64,000 bases of DNA. Origin: Streptococcus infantis. GTDB taxonomy: Bacteria > Bacillota > Bacilli > Lactobacillales > Streptococcaceae. The DNA lies in the NCBI RefSeq assembly GCF_018499575.1, contig NZ_JAHDAP010000001.1:1116001-1180000 (forward strand), given 5' to 3'. The number at the start of each line of letters is the position of its first letter. Within the stretch, counting starts at the first letter, position 1. The notes beneath the pieces were generated by a model. It was not told the DNA's origin and searched no databases. It saw only the letters and a program-made list of their open reading frames with translations. Both the position numbers and the translations under genes were made by a program. Positions 17,509-28,300 of this stretch are shown one piece after another.

Positions 17509-19137
17509 TTACGGTAGACTAGTCGGCCATGGGTCACTAGTCAAATATGAAATAGCGCTAACTCGGATATCTCCGATGTCAGCATTGGTTGGCACAGGGT
17601 CATCAAACTGGAATCTGAGATGATTGCTGTCGCTATTACCGCCCAAGTACCAGGTACCATACCTTTTACCTTTATCACTATAGATTTCTCCGATTAAAGA
17701 AAATTCCGTTCTAAACCCTTGAGGTACTGCATTTTGACCGATAATGTAGCAATTTCGCTCACGGTCTGACGGTTGCAAGACGTAGCCAGGGCCACCTCTA
17801 CGAACCACTCCGAACCATCCCCATGACAATCCTCCAAACTGATACATTACAGTATCGTTTTTTCTTCGGATTTTGAGGAATGAAGCCCCTAGTTTTGATT
17901 GGATGTTTAAGGTTCTCCAGCCTGTGTCACCAGTCAGCACTTCCCAGCCTTGAGAGCCAGTTCCTGAACGTTTAATCCACTTAAGGGCTCCATTTGTGGC
18001 TACTGTGTCCACATAGGTTGTACCCACCGGAGCGGACACCCTTCCATTAGGCATGCCAGTTCCGTGAATCTCATATTGATTTACCTGGTTGTTTGGTCCT
18101 GTCGAAGTTGGCAGAGTGACATTTCCTCCACCGTCTGACAAGATTAAGGTGCTTCCTTCAAGGCTTAATTTTTGAGGGATTTTAGGAATTGAAGCAAGTT
18201 GCTCCTTTGTAGCATAATCCTGCCCTTTCTGTTCAACAGTAGCAAGTCTCTGCTTGATTTCTGTGTCATTATAAGGTTGAGGAATTTCAGATTTCTTAGC
18301 GTACCCATCTAAGCTTTGATGCTGTGACAGATAACCTTTAGATTCCAATTCTTGCTTGGTGACTAAGCTGCTAGTATCAACACTTGGTTTGTTTTCCAAG
18401 TTTTCTAATCGGTTCTTGATTTCTGAATCGTTGTAGATTGTATCCTTATCAGGTTTACTCTCTAAGGCAGAAATTCGCTGTTTTAGGTCGCTATCATCAT
18501 AGATAGTGTTATTGTCTGGCTTCGCCTTCAAAAGTTCAATATCGGCTGAAATATGGCTGATTTCGCTACGTTCAACTTTGCTTGCTAGTTCTTCCTTAGT
18601 AGCGAACTTGCTCGTATCGATTCCAGGCTTAGCTTCTAACGCTGCCAATCGACGTACGATTTCAGAATCATCATAAGCAGCACTTCCAACATGAACCGTC
18701 TTGAGAATTTCTTCTAATTCTGTTCTGGTAACAATGCTATCAATGTCTACGATGCGACCTGTCTTCTGCTCGATTACAGGCGCATTCTTAGACTTATCAA
18801 GTTCACTAACTCGAACATTGAACTGGAAGCTATACACGTCAGCAGATTTTTCCACTTCTTCAAAGTAGATGTATCCTACCACAGGCTCGTCCATTGTGAT
18901 CAACGATGCGTCGAATTTCACAGTAAAGGTATTATCTTCAATTGTTGCTTCGACAGTTGAGTATCGTTTTGAACGCTTAAAATAGAACAAGCAGATGACT
19001 TTGTTGGCAGTTAGATTGTCAAGAGTGAATTTGAATCCAGCGATGTTCTTATCCATGCTGAAGAATTCTTGATAAAGCCTATCTACATCTCGATCGTTTG
19101 GTGTGATTTCAAGCTTTTTTTCGATGGTTTTCTTCAA
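17509..19137 (-). CDS. BppU-like baseplate/receptor-binding protein
   Basis: 542 residues from a TTG at 19137, chosen because AAAGGAG lies six bases ahead; the nearby ATG runs into a stop after two codons. Residues 1-115 match the BppU-family N-terminal domain (EITPNDRDVDRLYQ start, beta-rich). Residues 145-300 hold at least four heptad-like repeats of the form YNDSEIKNRLENLENKP, a trimeric coiled-coil stalk. Residues ~345-542 are a beta-rich head ending DPWPTSLP, likely the receptor-binding tip. It is unusual in sitting between the holin and the lysin and behind a terminator hairpin, so it may have been acquired separately from the tail module. Confidence 0.75.
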   Translation of the reverse strand: MKKTIEKKLEITPNDRDVDRLYQEFFSMDKNIAGFKFTLDNLTANKVICLFYFKRSKRYSTVEATIEDNTFTVKFDASLITMDEPVVGYIYFEEVEKSADVYSFQFNVRVSELDKSKNAPVIEQKTGRIVDIDSIVTRTELEEILKTVHVGSAAYDDSEIVRRLAALEAKPGIDTSKFATKEELASKVERSEISHISADIELLKAKPDNNTIYDDSDLKQRISALESKPDKDTIYNDSEIKNRLENLENKPSVDTSSLVTKQELESKGYLSQHQSLDGYAKKSEIPQPYNDTEIKQRLATVEQKGQDYATKEQLASIPKIPQKLSLEGSTLILSDGGGNVTLPTSTGPNNQVNQYEIHGTGMPNGRVSAPVGTTYVDTVATNGALKWIKRSGTGSQGWEVLTGDTGWRTLNIQSKLGASFLKIRRKNDTVMYQFGGLSWGWFGVVRRGGPGYVLQPSDRERNCYIIGQNAVPQGFRTEFSLIGEIYSDKGKRYGTWYLGGNSDSNHLRFQFDDPVPTNADIGDIRVSAISYLTSDPWPTSLP

Positions 19138-19160
19138 GTCATGCTCCTTTCTTTAAATAT

Positions 19161-19188
19161 TAAAAAGAGAACCTAAAAAGGTTCTCTT
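19161..19188 (-). terminator. terminator between holin and BppU-like gene
   Basis: Minus strand: AAGAGAACC / GGTTCTCTT (9-bp perfect stem) with a six-base loop, followed by TTTTTAAT. It lies right after the holin stop and 28 bases before the next start codon, too close for a separate promoter downstream. Confidence 0.7.
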
Positions 19189-19191
19189 GAT

Positions 19192-19524
19192 TTATTTTTC
19201 AGTCCAGGCATCATTCATCTGTTTCACAGCAGATTCAACGAATGTGTCTAGATCTTTGTTAGTCATACCGATATTATATTTATTAAGTTCAGCACGGATT
19301 TTGATTCGAGCTTGTTCTAGCTTTTCTTCACCCTTATATCCAGTCTCAGCAGATACCTGTTCAACTGCATTGACGGCATTCTTGGCCAAGATTTCGACAA
19401 TCTTGACGGATTGTTCACCGCCTTTTTTAATCAAGTATTCCTTGATTGCTTTGACTGCGATTCCAGTCAAAATGACTAGAATACTAATTGCTGCATTGAT
19501 GATGATTTCATTGATTTGATCCAT
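19192..19524 (-). CDS. phage holin, LLH family
   Basis: 110 residues. One N-terminal transmembrane helix (IIINAAISILVILTGIAVKAI) is followed by a long amphipathic, charged helical region with AVEQVSAETGYKGEEKLEQA, typical of phage_holin_LLH. It oligomerises in the membrane and times lysin release. GAGGA lies six to eight bases before the ATG. It pairs with the gene immediately upstream, also a small membrane protein. Confidence 0.85.
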   Translation of the reverse strand: MDQINEIIINAAISILVILTGIAVKAIKEYLIKKGGEQSVKIVEILAKNAVNAVEQVSAETGYKGEEKLEQARIKIRAELNKYNIGMTNKDLDTFVESAVKQMNDAWTEK

Positions 19525-19525
19525 T

Positions 19526-19927
19526 TTAATTTTCCTCTTTAATTTCTAGTTCAAGAAACTTCTCGAACAGTACCTTAACTGCTCCATTTCCACCAAGTTC
19601 AACATAGCTCTCATAAAGCTTAGAGAGTTCTTCAATTTCGTGTTGATTCGTTTCCCCTCGTTTAATAGCTTTTTTTAAGTTTTCCTGCAATCGAAACCGT
19701 TGGATTCGTTGCAATCCTTTGCCAATCATTGACAGATTTTTATTGTTATCCTTACCGATTTCCTCAACTGCATGAACTGATTTCTCGAGATCCACGATTT
19801 TATCAGATAGATCGCTCAAACGCTTATCAGCTTCTTTTGAAGTTTGAGTGCTTCTGTAAGAAAAATAACTTGGAATCATCACTACAAGAATCGTAGTGAT
19901 ACGTTCCATAAATACTGACCAATCCAA
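19526..19927 (-). CDS. small membrane protein of the lysis cassette, holin-like
   Basis: 133 residues from a TTG at 19927 (MDWSVFMERITT), picked because GGGGGTGA precedes it by five bases; a GTG three codons earlier falls inside that ribosome-binding site. It has an N-terminal transmembrane helix (ITTILVVMIPSYFSYRS) and a charged coiled-coil remainder. Such proteins precede the holin in many pneumococcal and mitis phages and may be a second holin or antiholin. Two bases separate it from the holin. Confidence 0.65.
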   Translation of the reverse strand: MDWSVFMERITTILVVMIPSYFSYRSTQTSKEADKRLSDLSDKIVDLEKSVHAVEEIGKDNNKNLSMIGKGLQRIQRFRLQENLKKAIKRGETNQHEIEELSKLYESYVELGGNGAVKVLFEKFLELEIKEEN

Positions 19928-19957
19928 TTGAATCACCCCCTTTTTAGTGTAGTAATC

Positions 19958-20608
19958 CTATTGAACAGGTTGAGTGTCTAGCTCGCTAGATTGTTTTTCT
20001 GGTTTAGGAGCATCCCATTTCCAAATGGCTAGAATTCCATTTTGGGATGGCGAACCTTCAAGCTGTTTGAGTGATTCGCCCTGGTAGATGAATTGTTGGT
20101 TGGTTTGAACCAAAATGCGCTTTCCTTCGCCATTCAATTCAACATGCTCTGGATCTTCGATTGCAAACATAGAACCAGGTGCATAGCTCTCACCAGTTTT
20201 TACAAGTGGGAAGAGTTCTACAAGTTCTTTGTAGGTCGTACCATAAGCAATTTTTTCACCCATAATTGAATCTTGAGCCATAACACGAACTACTTTGTTG
20301 ATTCTCTCAGTGATTTCAAGCAGTTGATTCTGCTTGGTTTCTGTTTGAGTAAGCTTCTGTTCAGCTTGCTCGATTTTAGATTGAGCTTGGACGATTGCTG
20401 CTCCAGGATCCAATTCAGATTTAAGAATATCAAGAACCGCTTGAATAAGTGTTTCTTCCTTGTCTTGAGTGCGGTCTCCGACCAGCTCACGCTGATTGGT
20501 ACTGTAACGATTTCCATCCTGTAATCGAATTTCAACTACTGTAGTGATTTGATTTCCTGATCCACGAGTGTATGGCTTAGTAGCCAATGAATAGTTATTT
20601 ACTTCCAT
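19958..20608 (-). CDS. DUF1366-family phage protein
   Basis: 216 residues. The N-terminal ~60 residues (KPYTRGSGNQITTVVEIRL) and overall size match the DUF1366 family found between tail fibre and holin genes of streptococcal phages. A coiled-coil lies at about 70-110, then a compact C-terminal part. Function is unknown; a tail or lysis accessory role is inferred from position. The start overlaps the preceding stop (TAATG). Confidence 0.65.
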   Translation of the reverse strand: MEVNNYSLATKPYTRGSGNQITTVVEIRLQDGNRYSTNQRELVGDRTQDKEETLIQAVLDILKSELDPGAAIVQAQSKIEQAEQKLTQTETKQNQLLEITERINKVVRVMAQDSIMGEKIAYGTTYKELVELFPLVKTGESYAPGSMFAIEDPEHVELNGEGKRILVQTNQQFIYQGESLKQLEGSPSQNGILAIWKWDAPKPEKQSSELDTQPVQ

Positions 20609-20814
20609 TAATTTTGTCCTTTCAATTTCACTTCTTCAAATTTAGCTTTCAATTCTTCGTCTGAATTGATAATGTTTTTGAGCTGTTGCAGTTCTGCTTC
20701 TGCAATGCGACACAATGCTTTGTATGTTGCCGCCTTGTGAGAAAGAGCAGCCACATCATTTCCAAGTTCTTCAATGACCAGTTGGTCAATTTGTTGGTCA
20801 ATTTGTTCGTTCAT
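20608..20814 (-). CDS. small phage coiled-coil protein
   Basis: 68 residues, mostly helical and acidic (QIDQQIDQLVIEELGN, then AELQQLKNIINS). No domain is recognised. It overlaps the tail spike stop by ATGA and the DUF1366 start by TAATG, so its translation depends on both neighbours. It is probably a tail-tip accessory or chaperone. Confidence 0.6.
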   Translation of the reverse strand: MNEQIDQQIDQLVIEELGNDVAALSHKAATYKALCRIAEAELQQLKNIINSDEELKAKFEEVKLKGQN

Positions 20815-23800
20815 GTTGTTTTTTCTAACCTTTCAACTTTTTGATTTAATTCCTGAATAGCCTTAATTAAATAAGGCACTAATTCAAATACCTTGTACGA
20901 ATAAGCACCGTCTGGATTTTCATAGAATGCTTCTGGTGCGACTTCTTGGACATCTTGAGCCATGATACCGCATGAAATATCTTCAACTTTGCCATCGTAT
21001 TCTTTGCGATAAGAGTATGTTTTAAGTTTTTCGATGACATCCAGTCCAGATACTTGACTGTCTTTGATATTTGTCTTGTATCTACGGTCTGACAAGTCCT
21101 TATTCAAAGTAATCCAGTCATACGACCTATTTTCTAGATAAAGATATAGATATCCGTTACTAGCTTCAATATCTGTATATCTAGTTGAGTTCATCCAAAA
21201 ACCATACTTACCACCTGAAGCTCTATTGTCGTAAAAGATTTTACCTGTTACTCGAAGGTCACCGTTAACAACAGGTGTGTTCCAGAATCTTGCGGTGTTG
21301 TAACAATGCATTTCACCAGTATTTTTCACGAACCACGCATAATTTCCTGGTGTCCCCCAGTTATTCCCCCAGTTCACCCAGAGAGCAGTTTGTCCTGTTT
21401 TCCATCCACCGTCAGACATACCGACTCTGAAGCTATTGCTTCCAGTCAACCAGAAAACAGTTGGGTCTTTATCGTGTGTTCCGATTTGGAATCCACCGAT
21501 CTTACCCTTGTACCCTTCAAGCAAAGTAGCAGATACTACTACTGAGCGTAGCTTGTTGATAAAGGCTGTTTTAGCAGCAAGCGTATCAGTGAATACATCA
21601 CTAGCTACAAGCTTCTTGGCTAGAGCAGTATCAAATATCAACTTGTCTGCTGCAATCGAATTTGAACGAATAATGTCAGTATTCAAAGTTCCTATTCTAG
21701 CATCACCGACAAAAAGACGCTTAAAGTAACCATCGATAGCTGTGATTTCATCTAGAAGTGTTCTACCTTTTAAACGGATTTTAGCAGCTTCAATCAGAAT
21801 GTTATTGCTATTCAGATTGATTTGTGAAGCGATTGCCCCAGCGTTAGTCAATGTTTGGACAGCGTAGGAATCGCGTAGCAGTGATACCTGAGTCTGCGTG
21901 ACAACATCCTGTGTGGATGTATTGTCGCTGAATTTCTTAGGCGGTTTATCGCCACGGATGAGAGATACTTGACCGATTGCGACTTGTCCGTTCTTCATCA
22001 ACCAAATTTCAAGAGGAAATTCTCTTGATTTTGTCGATGATTTCTGGACGGTCATCGTGCCTGTAATGATTTGAATTCCAGTTTTCGTAAGAGTAACACT
22101 ATCGGATGCAAGTCCACCGTCAGAAGCCCATAGCTCGATTCCAAGCGGTGCATCTGGCAAGACATCCACCCACACTTCCATGCGATAGCTGAGCTTTTCA
22201 CCTTTGGTAAAGGTTGAGGTATTAAGTGGTAGTGCGAAACCGTGGTAGACTGCATTGGTCTTACCAGTATTCGTAATCCGTAGCAATTTGGTGCCAGCTT
22301 GAACTTCGATAACATTCGCATCTGCTTGTTTTTTGACCCATTTGCTGAAATTCGTTGGATCATATACCAAGTTAAAGTCATCCAAGAAATTAGATACACG
22401 ACTAACTAGACCATCAGCAGTCTGAATAACTTGAGAAATCGCTTGGTCTTGTCGTTGCAAGGTTTGAGTGTGTGATGATACGGTATCTCGTACATCATTG
22501 AACTCTATTACACTCACGATTTCAGAAGAGTTAACATCGTAGTCTGTCATGCGGTCAGAATGCTCAAGCTTCATACCGCAAATTTCAAGGCTTCCATTAC
22601 CATTTTGACCAAATTGGATACTGTTAAATGTAGCATCTGCAGTAAACGTAAATTGGTATCGTACCCAATCTTTGTTCGAGATAGTTTTGAATAATCTACG
22701 ATTAGTTTCGTTTGTGGTCCAAGAGCGTATTAAAAAATTGACGTTTTGACTTGTACTTGTCGATGAAACCCTTGCCCAACAGGACATTGTGTATTTCTCG
22801 CCAATAGTTAAATTTAACCTTTGAGCAATGTCTTTATTTCCGCCGTTTGTATTTCCTACAATACGAATACCTTTTTTGATAGCGATATGCGGGGCATCTC
22901 TTAAATCAATAACCTCGGTTCTACCGTTACCACCAGAAACACTTAATTCCCAAGTGCCTTCTAACCCATTTCCAGAAGGGATGATAGACGAATTCTGCAA
23001 GAGGTTATCATTACGGATAACATCTCTCAGTTTGGTTTCGATTCTTGAGATAGTCCTTTGAAATCCATCAACAGAATTCCTGACTATGTTCTGCACTTGA
23101 GTCGCATTTTGAAAACCTCTATCATTGGCCAATCTGTCAAAATCAGTACGAGATAATTTCTCGATAATCTGGTCAGCTTGAACATCGATTCTGTTCTCAG
23201 CAATCCTCAACCTATCTGTCAGAGGGTCAACTTCTTGCTTAGTCACAAGTGTTCTGATTCTGTCTGTGATTTGCTCGATTTTAGTAAAGTTGGAATCAGA
23301 CAAACCTTTGGAAGCACTAGCAGATTCAAGAGCGTTTCTAGCTTCTTCCAAAGCTTCTTCAGCAGTTCGAGTAACTGTTGAACCGATAGCGCGAATCTCT
23401 TCGATTTTGGTTCGCTGGTCTTCAAGCTTCTCATTCATGCTGCTATCGAAACCTGAGAATCGATTGTCGATTTCATCTGATAGAGCACGCTTATTTTCCT
23501 CTGCTTTGGCTTTGATGGCATTCACTTCATCTGTAAATTGATTAATTAATTCTTCTTTTTGATTTTCAAAAGCAAGGTCAGCATTCTTGATTTCTTTCGC
23601 TAATTGTGTAGCGAATTGCCCTTGCAAGTGCTGAGTTTCATTCTTAATCGCATCATTAACAGCGTTAGAAAGCATATTGGACAAACCTGACTTAAATTTT
23701 CCAAATCCAATAGATAGTAGCTTCTTAGCCATCGGTGAATAAGTATACTTCGTGATTTTCTTACGAACGTCCATCTTGAATCGATCATGAAACAGACTAA

Positions 23801-24653
23801 CAACATCAAAAATTTGAACAGGAACATCACTCTTTCCTTCGACTTGAATTTCTAAACTGTCTTCAAGCATGTCGCAGAGTGTTGTTCTGAAATACTGCTC
23901 ACCGTATTTACGAAGTCCAGCTTCATCTTTTACGTCCTGGTCATTAACCTCAATCACATCTTCGTAGATTTGACTGTACTTGTTAATAAGCGGACTATCT
24001 ACCACAACAGAAAACTTACGATCAGGTGCCTTTTCTCCCTCACCTTTGACGGTAGTGTTGAAGGTAATTCGAGTCTTCAAAGACTTAGTTGATGTCTTTT
24101 GTTGATAGCTAGATAAGTTCTTTTTGTACATAAATAGCGATTCATTTTCTGAACCACCATTTTTCAAAAGTTGAACCTGGTATCCATGACGTACAAGATC
24201 GCCACCCCACTGACCAAGGATAGAGTGCTTATCTTTTGTAAAAGCGACCATCGCGTTGACACTATCAGTATTGAACGTGTGACGTTCGTCGATGTCGGAA
24301 AAGAATGAGAACGGATTCTCACGAGTGATACTTCCAGCAAAACGACTCAAAGCAGTTGAACCAGTCGCTCTATCTAAAGAAATCGGATTGATGACATAGT
24401 TGTTCAACAGTGTAAAGGATTGATTCGCATAGACTTGGATATAGCCATGTTTCTTTTGAACCTCGAAAATAACGAAATCTTGTTCGCCATGTAGGTCATC
24501 GGCTTTTAGGAAAGCTTCTTCTTTCAACTTCTCCCACAAAGCATCTGAGGTCGGAAAGCGAAAAGTCAGTTGATAGGTACTATTTGCTTCTTGAGAAATC
24601 TTGTCTGCATAAGCAGCATTTAGAGGAGTATTCCCATTTGTTAAATAAATCAA
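20811..24653 (-). CDS. tail-associated endopeptidase/tail spike with C-terminal S74 chaperone
   Basis: 1280 residues from a TTG at 24653 (MIYLTNGNTPLNAAY), eight bases after GGAGG and overlapping the Dit stop as TTGA; the TTG five codons earlier would consume the ribosome-binding site. Residues 1-360 resemble the Prophage_tail/Tal domain that attaches to Dit. A long coiled-coil follows (about 370-550, rich in E/A/K). Two carbohydrate-binding-like beta modules follow (about 555-710 and 760-915). A C-terminal Peptidase_S74 intramolecular chaperone (about 1185-1280, SDRRYKTNIKD) would trimerise the spike and cleave itself off. It probably binds host glycans. In S. mitis phage SM1 comparable tail proteins (PblA/PblB) also bind platelets; whether this one does cannot be seen. 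Confidence 0.82.
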   Translation of the reverse strand: MIYLTNGNTPLNAAYADKISQEANSTYQLTFRFPTSDALWEKLKEEAFLKADDLHGEQDFVIFEVQKKHGYIQVYANQSFTLLNNYVINPISLDRATGSTALSRFAGSITRENPFSFFSDIDERHTFNTDSVNAMVAFTKDKHSILGQWGGDLVRHGYQVQLLKNGGSENESLFMYKKNLSSYQQKTSTKSLKTRITFNTTVKGEGEKAPDRKFSVVVDSPLINKYSQIYEDVIEVNDQDVKDEAGLRKYGEQYFRTTLCDMLEDSLEIQVEGKSDVPVQIFDVVSLFHDRFKMDVRKKITKYTYSPMAKKLLSIGFGKFKSGLSNMLSNAVNDAIKNETQHLQGQFATQLAKEIKNADLAFENQKEELINQFTDEVNAIKAKAEENKRALSDEIDNRFSGFDSSMNEKLEDQRTKIEEIRAIGSTVTRTAEEALEEARNALESASASKGLSDSNFTKIEQITDRIRTLVTKQEVDPLTDRLRIAENRIDVQADQIIEKLSRTDFDRLANDRGFQNATQVQNIVRNSVDGFQRTISRIETKLRDVIRNDNLLQNSSIIPSGNGLEGTWELSVSGGNGRTEVIDLRDAPHIAIKKGIRIVGNTNGGNKDIAQRLNLTIGEKYTMSCWARVSSTSTSQNVNFLIRSWTTNETNRRLFKTISNKDWVRYQFTFTADATFNSIQFGQNGNGSLEICGMKLEHSDRMTDYDVNSSEIVSVIEFNDVRDTVSSHTQTLQRQDQAISQVIQTADGLVSRVSNFLDDFNLVYDPTNFSKWVKKQADANVIEVQAGTKLLRITNTGKTNAVYHGFALPLNTSTFTKGEKLSYRMEVWVDVLPDAPLGIELWASDGGLASDSVTLTKTGIQIITGTMTVQKSSTKSREFPLEIWLMKNGQVAIGQVSLIRGDKPPKKFSDNTSTQDVVTQTQVSLLRDSYAVQTLTNAGAIASQINLNSNNILIEAAKIRLKGRTLLDEITAIDGYFKRLFVGDARIGTLNTDIIRSNSIAADKLIFDTALAKKLVASDVFTDTLAAKTAFINKLRSVVVSATLLEGYKGKIGGFQIGTHDKDPTVFWLTGSNSFRVGMSDGGWKTGQTALWVNWGNNWGTPGNYAWFVKNTGEMHCYNTARFWNTPVVNGDLRVTGKIFYDNRASGGKYGFWMNSTRYTDIEASNGYLYLYLENRSYDWITLNKDLSDRRYKTNIKDSQVSGLDVIEKLKTYSYRKEYDGKVEDISCGIMAQDVQEVAPEAFYENPDGAYSYKVFELVPYLIKAIQELNQKVERLEKTT

Positions 24654-25345
24654 ATTTTGTACCTCCAATTTGGCCGAATTATCAATCTAAGAACATTTCC
24701 AGTAAATGTAACCCCACTTCTTCCTGTTGGGATTTCAAAGAACCCACCACGCTTTCTGAGAGTGTTCTGAACCGCCCCACTAGCATTGTAGATATTTTGC
24801 TTACCTTGTCTACAATCAATTGTAGCTTTCGTTTTTACATTGAGATACATTGTTTCTCTGCCGATAGTAATCGAAACATCTCCATCTCCCTGAACTTCAA
24901 TGATGGGCTCAGAGTAAATTGTTCCTGGATTGTTAATTGTTCCTGGTCCATTATAAGATTCAGGATTAACCGTTTTTTGATATCGAAAAGGCTGCATGTT
25001 TAGCTTGATTTTCAATTGCCATGCATGATTACCAAAAGGTTTGTAACTAGCCGTTAAAAAATGAGCATAAAAAATAGATTCAGGATGATAGCTAAATTCC
25101 AACTCATTGTCATTCGATTGAAATTTATCCAGGATAATCGAGATATCAATCATCTTTGTAACGTGAATTGTAAAAGTTCTGTCATAGCTATCATAAGAAC
25201 CATCTAATACTCGATAACTTCCATTCACACCATGAAGCTCGGCCACCTCTCCTTTCGGTTTGGCAGCCTCAACTTCTCCAAAATCGGTCACGATACAGCC
25301 TGGAAGGGTCGATGTATTAAAGCCATTAATGATCATATAATCCAT
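24650..25345 (-). CDS. distal tail protein (Dit)
   Basis: 231 residues, starting MDYMIINGFNTSTLPGCIV, the typical opening of the phage tail component family (Dit/ORF46-like). It forms the hexameric hub linking the tail tube to the Tal/spike. It overlaps the tape measure stop by one base (TAATG) and the next gene by TTGA. Size and position (tape measure, Dit, Tal) are canonical for siphoviruses of Gram-positives. Confidence 0.85.
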   Translation of the reverse strand: MDYMIINGFNTSTLPGCIVTDFGEVEAAKPKGEVAELHGVNGSYRVLDGSYDSYDRTFTIHVTKMIDISIILDKFQSNDNELEFSYHPESIFYAHFLTASYKPFGNHAWQLKIKLNMQPFRYQKTVNPESYNGPGTINNPGTIYSEPIIEVQGDGDVSITIGRETMYLNVKTKATIDCRQGKQNIYNASGAVQNTLRKRGGFFEIPTGRSGVTFTGNVLRLIIRPNWRYKI

Positions 25346-28300
25346 TAGATTCCCTCCCTTGCTAAAATTGAACCATGTTGTTCATAAGTATTTAATGAGA
25401 TTTTCTCATTGTCTAGATAGATGTCTGACGATTTTTCAAAGATAGCTGTAAGGATTGATTCCAAACTTGACCTCATAATCGCTATCTCAGACACTGTTTT
25501 ACTCTCTTGCACTTCAAGCTGAGCTGAAGGCATAGCCAAACGAGCCTCAAGATTTTTCGTGACAGAGGCAGTTGAGTTTAGATTCAGGTCATCCCCTGAA
25601 AATACATCAGAGATTTCTCCAGCCATTCCACCAACTGTTTCTTTGACGCCCTTAAACCGTTCTTGTAGTCCTTGGTCTAAACCTTGCATGATTGCATTAC
25701 CTGCAGGAATCAAGAGTTTACTGTCATATTCAATCGGTCCTTTGTGGTCACGAATCCAGTTTGCAATTCCACCAACAAAATTAGTAACGCCTTCCCAGGC
25801 AGATTTCAAACCACCTAAGAACCCATTAAGAATTGCCTTACCAGCTTCCCAAAGGTTAATATTTTTAATTCCATTAAAGATATTAGTAATTTTGGTTACC
25901 AGATCACTAACAGCTTGTTTCATGTTATTCCATGCAGTCTGAGCACCGCTGACAAGCCCATTGATGAAACCAAGTACAAGTGATTTTAGTCCGGCCCATG
26001 CTGCGCTCGCTGTTGATTTGATGTTTTCCCAGAGACTGGATAAGAAACTTACAAAGTTATTCCATAAGTTTTGAGCACCTTGAATCAATCCAGTAATTAG
26101 ATTCGATACTGTAGATTTTATCCACTCCCAGGCCATAGACGCAGCCGTTTTGATAAATTCCCAAATTGTACTAAGAACATTAGAGAAGTTCTCAAAAACA
26201 CCAGTAGCGTATCCAACGATAACATCCACAACTCCAGAAAAGTATGTCTTAATACCCTCCCAAATCAGAGAGATTCCATTTTTGATTCCTTCCCAAATCA
26301 GAGAAAGATCTACACCTAATTGATCAAAGTTTCCTGTCACTAGGTCAATGATAATCAAAATAGCACCCAAGAAAATCGATTTGATAAATTCCCAAGCGCC
26401 TTCAAAGATCATTTTAATTCCTTCCCAAACTTGAGTAAGACCATCTGAAATGTTGTTCCAGATATTCATGAATCCGTCAATGAACGGTTGAACAACCATC
26501 ATGACAGCTGTAGTAATCAATGTCCAAGCCGTAGACGCGGCCTCCTTGATTGTTTCCCATAAGTCAGAAAAGAATGTTACAACAGCATTCCACATCGCCT
26601 TTAAAGACTCAACGTAAGCATTCCATGTTGTAACAACTCCATCCCACAAAGTGCTAGCACCTTCAGAGATACCAGACCAAAGACCGACAAAGAAATCAGC
26701 AATCCCCTGCCAAGCCTGTTTGATCCAATCCACAAAAGAGGACCAAATCTTTTGACCAGTTTCTGTTTGTGTGAAGAACCATACAAGAGCAGCAGTCAAT
26801 GCTGCCACTGCAGTTACAATTAAGCCAATCGGGTTTGCTGCTAATACTGCATTGAAAATACCAAATGCTCCACTTGCCCCCATGGTAGCAGCTGCATTCG
26901 CTGCCTCCGCGGTAGTGAGTGCTCCTGTTCTTACGAACTGAGCCAACATAAGACCATTCGTGATGGATAATGTCGCATTTCTGATTGCTTCTATTCCTTT
27001 TATTACAGTCATTACTGCTTTGTATCCAGCCCATGCACTTGTAATTCCGACAACTGCCGATTTTAGAAGATCTAAAGCAATAGGTGAATCTTTTAGCCAT
27101 TTAGTGAATTTACTAAAGTTTTCAGAGGCTTTGCGAATAAAATTTGTAACGGATTCAAATGCTGTTCCAAGAAGGTTTATTCCTTGCTCACCATCTTTAA
27201 TTCCTAAAAGATCTCCAACAAAATCGCCGACAATCCCTATTACATCACCTATTGCAGAACCAATATTCTCAAAAGTAACTCGAATATTATCTGCGATGTT
27301 GACAATTTGAGTTGCAGTTTCCTCACTAAAACCAATCGTATTCAGAATATCAATGTTATCCTGCTTACTTAATGACCCAAAAATCATGTCAAAAAAGGTC
27401 TCAAAGATTCCTGTTACACGAGATAGTTGATCAAAAACTACACTTCCAAAAGCATCCCCAAAAAGCTGAGAAGCAATCTGACTAATCCCTTCAGTCAAAA
27501 CCAAGCCAAGGCCAGAAAAAATATTTCCAACCATTGGTAAAAAATTATCAAAGAGAAAGGTAGATGTTGTTTTAAGTAAAGCATGCAGAGAAGGTAGAAT
27601 ATTCTCCCCTAGCGCTAACTTTCCAAGTACATTCTGTGCAGATGCTTTCATGGATTCAAACGATCCGCTAAAAGTAGATGCTGCCTCTTTAGCTGTTGTC
27701 CCAGTGATGTCTAAATTCTCCTGGATAGCATGAATGGCGCTATAAACATCAGAAAGGTTGTTAATGTCGTACTTGACACCAGTCAACTTCTCTGCATCAG
27801 CCAATAGACGTTGCATTTCTTGCTTTGTACCACCGTAACCAAGCTTAAGGTTATCCAACATGGTGTAGTTTTGCTTCGCAAACCCTTGATAAGCCATCTG
27901 AATGCTTTCCATCGATGTCCCCATCTTGTTAGCATTATCTGACATATCAATCATGGCCATGTTTGCTGTTTCAGCAGCTTTGTTTGTATCACCGCCCAAA
28001 GACTGCAAGAGACTAGCTGAGAAGCCTGTCACATTTTCCATATAGGCATTAGCTGATAAACCTGTAGTCTTGTAGGCTTCATTAGCATACCCCTTAACCT
28101 TATCAGCAGAACCTTTGAAAAGAGTTTCAATACCTCCGAGCGATTGCTGAAGCGCTGCACCTTCACTGATTGCTGCCGACAATGCCTTACCAATCCCTGC
28201 CGCTGCAATAACTTTCGTCATAACACCAACAAGACTAGAACCCAATGACTGTCCAGCACTTTGTCCAGCTGCACTCGCTTCAGGATTGAGGATTGATTGG

